DNA from: Gammaproteobacteria bacterium
GTDB taxonomy: Bacteria; Pseudomonadota; Gammaproteobacteria; UBA12402
Assembly: GCA_028282395.1 (NCBI GenBank)
Contig: JANQHY010000061.1
Span: forward strand, 1 to 9,195
Direction: 5' to 3'
Length of the DNA stretch: 9,195 bases
Shown: one piece after another, positions 7,257 to 9,195 of the stretch
How the letters are laid out: each line of letters starts with the position of its first letter
Numbering within the stretch: the first letter of the stretch is position 1
Position numbers and translations under genes: made by a program
Notes under the pieces: model-generated
The model's input: only the letters and a program-made list of their open reading frames with translations
Told to the model about the DNA's origin: nothing
Databases searched by the model: none

Positions 7257-8714
7257 TTATCTCCCATGATTAGATGAAAAATAATTGGTTGCGTGGGTAT
7301 AGTGCAATTTACTGAGATCAGGATTGAGTGCGCCATCTGTTGCGACCAGATAAATTTCCGAGCTAATTTTGGTAAATGCCACACGAAAATGATTACTTGA
7401 TTTCACTACTAACACACGCTTTCTAACCGGATTAATACCTAGATGGCTAAAACATTCCAATGCATACGTTTGGCAATGCCGATCGTGAATAACAATATCC
7501 GCGCCTATCTCTTCCAATGATAGTGCGACAGCATTACCAAAAAAAGTCATTTTATCACCTAGTGGCACACGCATCGCTGTAACAATCTTACTAACTTTAA
7601 CGGTCAGATCTATTGGGTCTGCTGAAAATCTGCCTAGTTTGCCACCCAGCCGTAATGGTAATTTTGCCCCCTCTCCTGCAGCGATAGCAATCTCTACTGC
7701 CACCGGATCCCATAATGCTGATAAAGCAAAATGGCTAATTTGATTATCCAGTAATGCTTGCAAAATGAAGGTTGAATCTCCTGGCGCTCCACCACCAGAG
7801 TTATCAGCAAAATCAGCCAAGACCAGAGGTTGACTACCATGATGATCGCGACATTTCACCATTGCTTCATCAAGTGAAATAGTGACAATAGGCGTCTGGG
7901 GAATAATCTCCCTTGTCAGCATTTGGCCTAGCTTTTTTGCTATTTTATCGCCCAACTGTGGTTGATTATCACTTATAACCAATAATTTGGTTCCCATATC
8001 TGGCACATCTCCCCAGGGAAATCCATGAATAAGTGAAATAGACAAAATTGCTGGATCGCTAGACTCAATCGCTTTCATCTGCCCAACAAAATCCTTCATT
8101 GCACCTTCAACTGTAGGTAATACCGCTATCGTTTGACAATCGTAATAGCTGATAACCGGCTTAATCTTATGATTAACCATTCTCTCAACCATCGTGAAAA
8201 TTTCATCACTGCGCGCTAATCCATCTGTATGAGGATATTCTTTCATCCAAACAAGAATATCCGCCGCGGTCATCATCGTTTCAGTCAAATGACTGTGCGG
8301 GTCAAATAGCGCAGCAATAATGGTGTCAGGCCCTACCTGCTGACGTATCCGCGTTAATATATCTCCTTCACAATCAAAACAGTTTTCTGCAACCATCGCA
8401 CCATGCAGATGAAGAAAAACAATATCAACTGGAGTAGCTTGCTGTAAACTGTGAAGAATTTCATCACGAATAGTTTCATAATCTCTCTGCACGACTGGCC
8501 CAGCCGGCATAGCAACGGCGCACCGACCGCGAATATATTCCCAACCAAGCGCTTCAGCTTTTTGGGCAAAATTATAAAGCGGCGCATCCCAATAGAATAT
8601 TTCATCGGCAACAAACTGATCAGTAAAATAGCAACGGCGAAAATCTTTAAGTGTGGTTGGTATTGGCGAATAGGTATTAGTCTCGGTTAAAAACCCTGCT
8701 AGAAAAACTCGCAT
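7257..8714 (-). CDS. M81 / MlrC-family metallohydrolase
   Basis: 485 residues, full length for the family named after MlrC of microcystin degradation. The N-terminal DUF1485 part opens with FLTETNTYSP (Glu11) and contains LHGAMVAE (His104), DCEGDILTRIRQQVGPD (114-130), FDPHSHLT (Asp138, His140) and KEYPHTD (His162); these supply the expected metal ligands. The C-terminal part has DFADNSGGGAPGDST (301-314) and KSSNHFRVAF (438-447), both characteristic. No signal peptide is visible, so it is cytoplasmic. Most members have no known substrate; they sit in many operons that degrade amides or modified peptides. The ATG has an AAGGGGG ribosome site 4 nt away. It is the first gene of the cluster, transcribed from an extended -10 promoter with an overlapping inverted repeat. 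Confidence 0.92.
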   Translation of the reverse strand: MRVFLAGFLTETNTYSPIPTTLKDFRRCYFTDQFVADEIFYWDAPLYNFAQKAEALGWEYIRGRCAVAMPAGPVVQRDYETIRDEILHSLQQATPVDIVFLHLHGAMVAENCFDCEGDILTRIRQQVGPDTIIAALFDPHSHLTETMMTAADILVWMKEYPHTDGLARSDEIFTMVERMVNHKIKPVISYYDCQTIAVLPTVEGAMKDFVGQMKAIESSDPAILSISLIHGFPWGDVPDMGTKLLVISDNQPQLGDKIAKKLGQMLTREIIPQTPIVTISLDEAMVKCRDHHGSQPLVLADFADNSGGGAPGDSTFILQALLDNQISHFALSALWDPVAVEIAIAAGEGAKLPLRLGGKLGRFSADPIDLTVKVSKIVTAMRVPLGDKMTFFGNAVALSLEEIGADIVIHDRHCQTYALECFSHLGINPVRKRVLVVKSSNHFRVAFTKISSEIYLVATDGALNPDLSKLHYTHATNYFSSNHGR

Positions 8715-8778
8715 TGTGCCCCCTTGGTACTCAGTCCATTCAGAAAACTATTCGTTCTGATTAATGCCCTCTGTGCCA

Positions 8779-8815
8779 TAATTCACGCCTACACGCCCCT
8801 AATTGGCGAGAATTA
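8779..8815. promoter_or_regulatory. Inverted repeat overlapping the M81 cluster promoter (candidate operator)
   Basis: The arms TAATTCACGCC (8779-8789) and GGCGAGAATTA (8805-8815) are complementary at 10 of 11 positions with a 15-bp spacer. The right arm overlaps the -10 box and the left arm lies just past the expected start, an ideal place for a repressor. The same sequence could form a hairpin in the first part of the mRNA leader. Confidence 0.5.
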
Positions 8816-8820
8816 TAACA
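8812..8820 (-). promoter_or_regulatory. Extended -10 promoter of the M81-amidohydrolase-SDR cluster
   Basis: On the minus strand TGTTATAAT is a perfect extended -10 (hexamer at 8812-8817). No good -35 is found at 16-18 bp, which an extended -10 can tolerate or an activator could replace. Transcription would start near 8805, giving a leader of about 90 nt. Confidence 0.55.
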
Positions 8821-8967
8821 ATATATGCGCTACGCTAATGAATTGCAAAGCATTTAGTAGAAATTAAATTATCATTGCAATACGGTGTAAGATTTAATTA
8901 TTAAAGGTAAGTCGTGGCCAGGTATATCAAAATTGTAACTGAGCTCGCACTCCTGTTAGTAATTTTC

Positions 8968-8998
8968 TAAAACTGCCTAGCACTAAGCTGAATGCAGT
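8968..8998 (-). terminator. Candidate terminator of the cupredoxin gene
   Basis: On the minus strand ACTGC, AGC, a 5-nt loop, GCT and GCAGT form a stem with an internal bulge, followed directly by TTTTAG. It lies 18 bp past the stop codon at 9017. The stem is short, so termination would be modest. Confidence 0.4.
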
Positions 8999-9016
8999 AG
9001 ATGTTCATTCCTTGAT

Positions 9017-9195
9017 TTACTCAACAATCAATTCGCCCTGATACATTCCCATTTGACAGGTAAAACGATACTCTCCTGCCGGCAATTCTCCTAATTCAAT
9101 GCGATGGCGCTTATTTAATGGCAATTGTTGATGGACATCTAAACCTTCAAAGACAACATATTCAGAACAAGGAGAGGCATCCTTACGCACAAACT
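9017..9195 (-). CDS. Cupredoxin-like protein, C-terminal end (runs off the right edge)
   Basis: The last 58 residues and the TAA stop are present; the start lies outside the window. The end reads FVRKDASPCS, then EYVVFEGLDV, and finishes with GEYRFTCQMGMYQGELIVE. This is the pattern of small cupredoxin_1 domain proteins, in which the Cys and Met of the TCQMGM segment supply copper ligands near the C-terminus and SPCSEyVVF forms the preceding strand. Such proteins are usually exported or membrane-anchored and take part in copper handling or electron transfer, often beside copper-transport genes; neither the N-terminus nor those neighbours can be seen here. Confidence 0.75.
   Translation of the reverse strand, partial: FVRKDASPCSEYVVFEGLDVHQQLPLNKRHRIELGELPAGEYRFTCQMGMYQGELIVE

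Larger units (their letters stand above)
8715..9016. other. Regulatory stretch upstream of the M81 cluster
   Basis: About 300 bp without a supported gene. It contains the cluster promoter and its overlapping inverted repeat (8779-8820), two copies of ATTGCAA 32 bp apart (8842-8848 and 8874-8880), an 18-codon hydrophobic plus-strand frame of doubtful status (8914-8970), and a hairpin with a short T-run that probably ends the cupredoxin transcript (8968-8998). Confidence 0.7.

Noticed and set aside
8354..8690. Frames on both strands inside the M81 gene
   Set aside because: Both overlap a full-length, well-conserved family member and have no independent support.

Overview
The window looks like the chromosome of a gammaproteobacterium with a moderate-to-low G+C content, probably from or near the Legionellales (Coxiella/Legionella/Rickettsiella-like). 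This placement is an inference. It rests on the DUF2065-purA and smg-topA gene pairs, which are gammaproteobacterial, on the style of the small outer-membrane barrel protein, and on a palindromic intergenic repeat of a kind I associate with such genomes. Every gene I can support lies on the minus strand, so transcription runs from high to low coordinates.

Housekeeping part (1-2909). Read in the direction of transcription this is a DUF2065 (YjeT-like) small membrane protein, purA (adenylosuccinate synthetase), a tRNA-Leu with anticodon CAG that has its own strong promoter, a shortened Smg/DUF494 protein, and the first 221 codons of topA, which runs off the left edge. The usual neighbours hflC, hisZ and dprA are missing from this stretch, so the locus looks like a compacted version of the usual arrangement.

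Middle part (2991-5386). This holds a class I SAM-dependent methyltransferase, a stand-alone LuxR-type helix-turn-helix protein of 81 residues, a gene-free stretch of about 515 bp with a 123-bp imperfect palindrome (MITE/REP-like) and a strong hairpin, and an exported outer-membrane beta-barrel protein with its own extended -10 promoter.

Accessory part (5556-8714). A tightly spaced three-gene cluster encodes an M81/MlrC-family metallohydrolase, a COG3618-type amidohydrolase (GTG start, ribosome binding site inside the end of the preceding gene) and a classical short-chain dehydrogenase. Together they look like a small hydrolytic/oxidative catabolic pathway for an unknown substrate. An extended -10 promoter lies upstream, overlapped by an 11-bp-arm inverted repeat that is well placed for repressor control. 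The right edge (9017-9195) carries the C-terminal end of a cupredoxin-like copper-binding protein. No CRISPR array, transposase gene or phage gene is visible.
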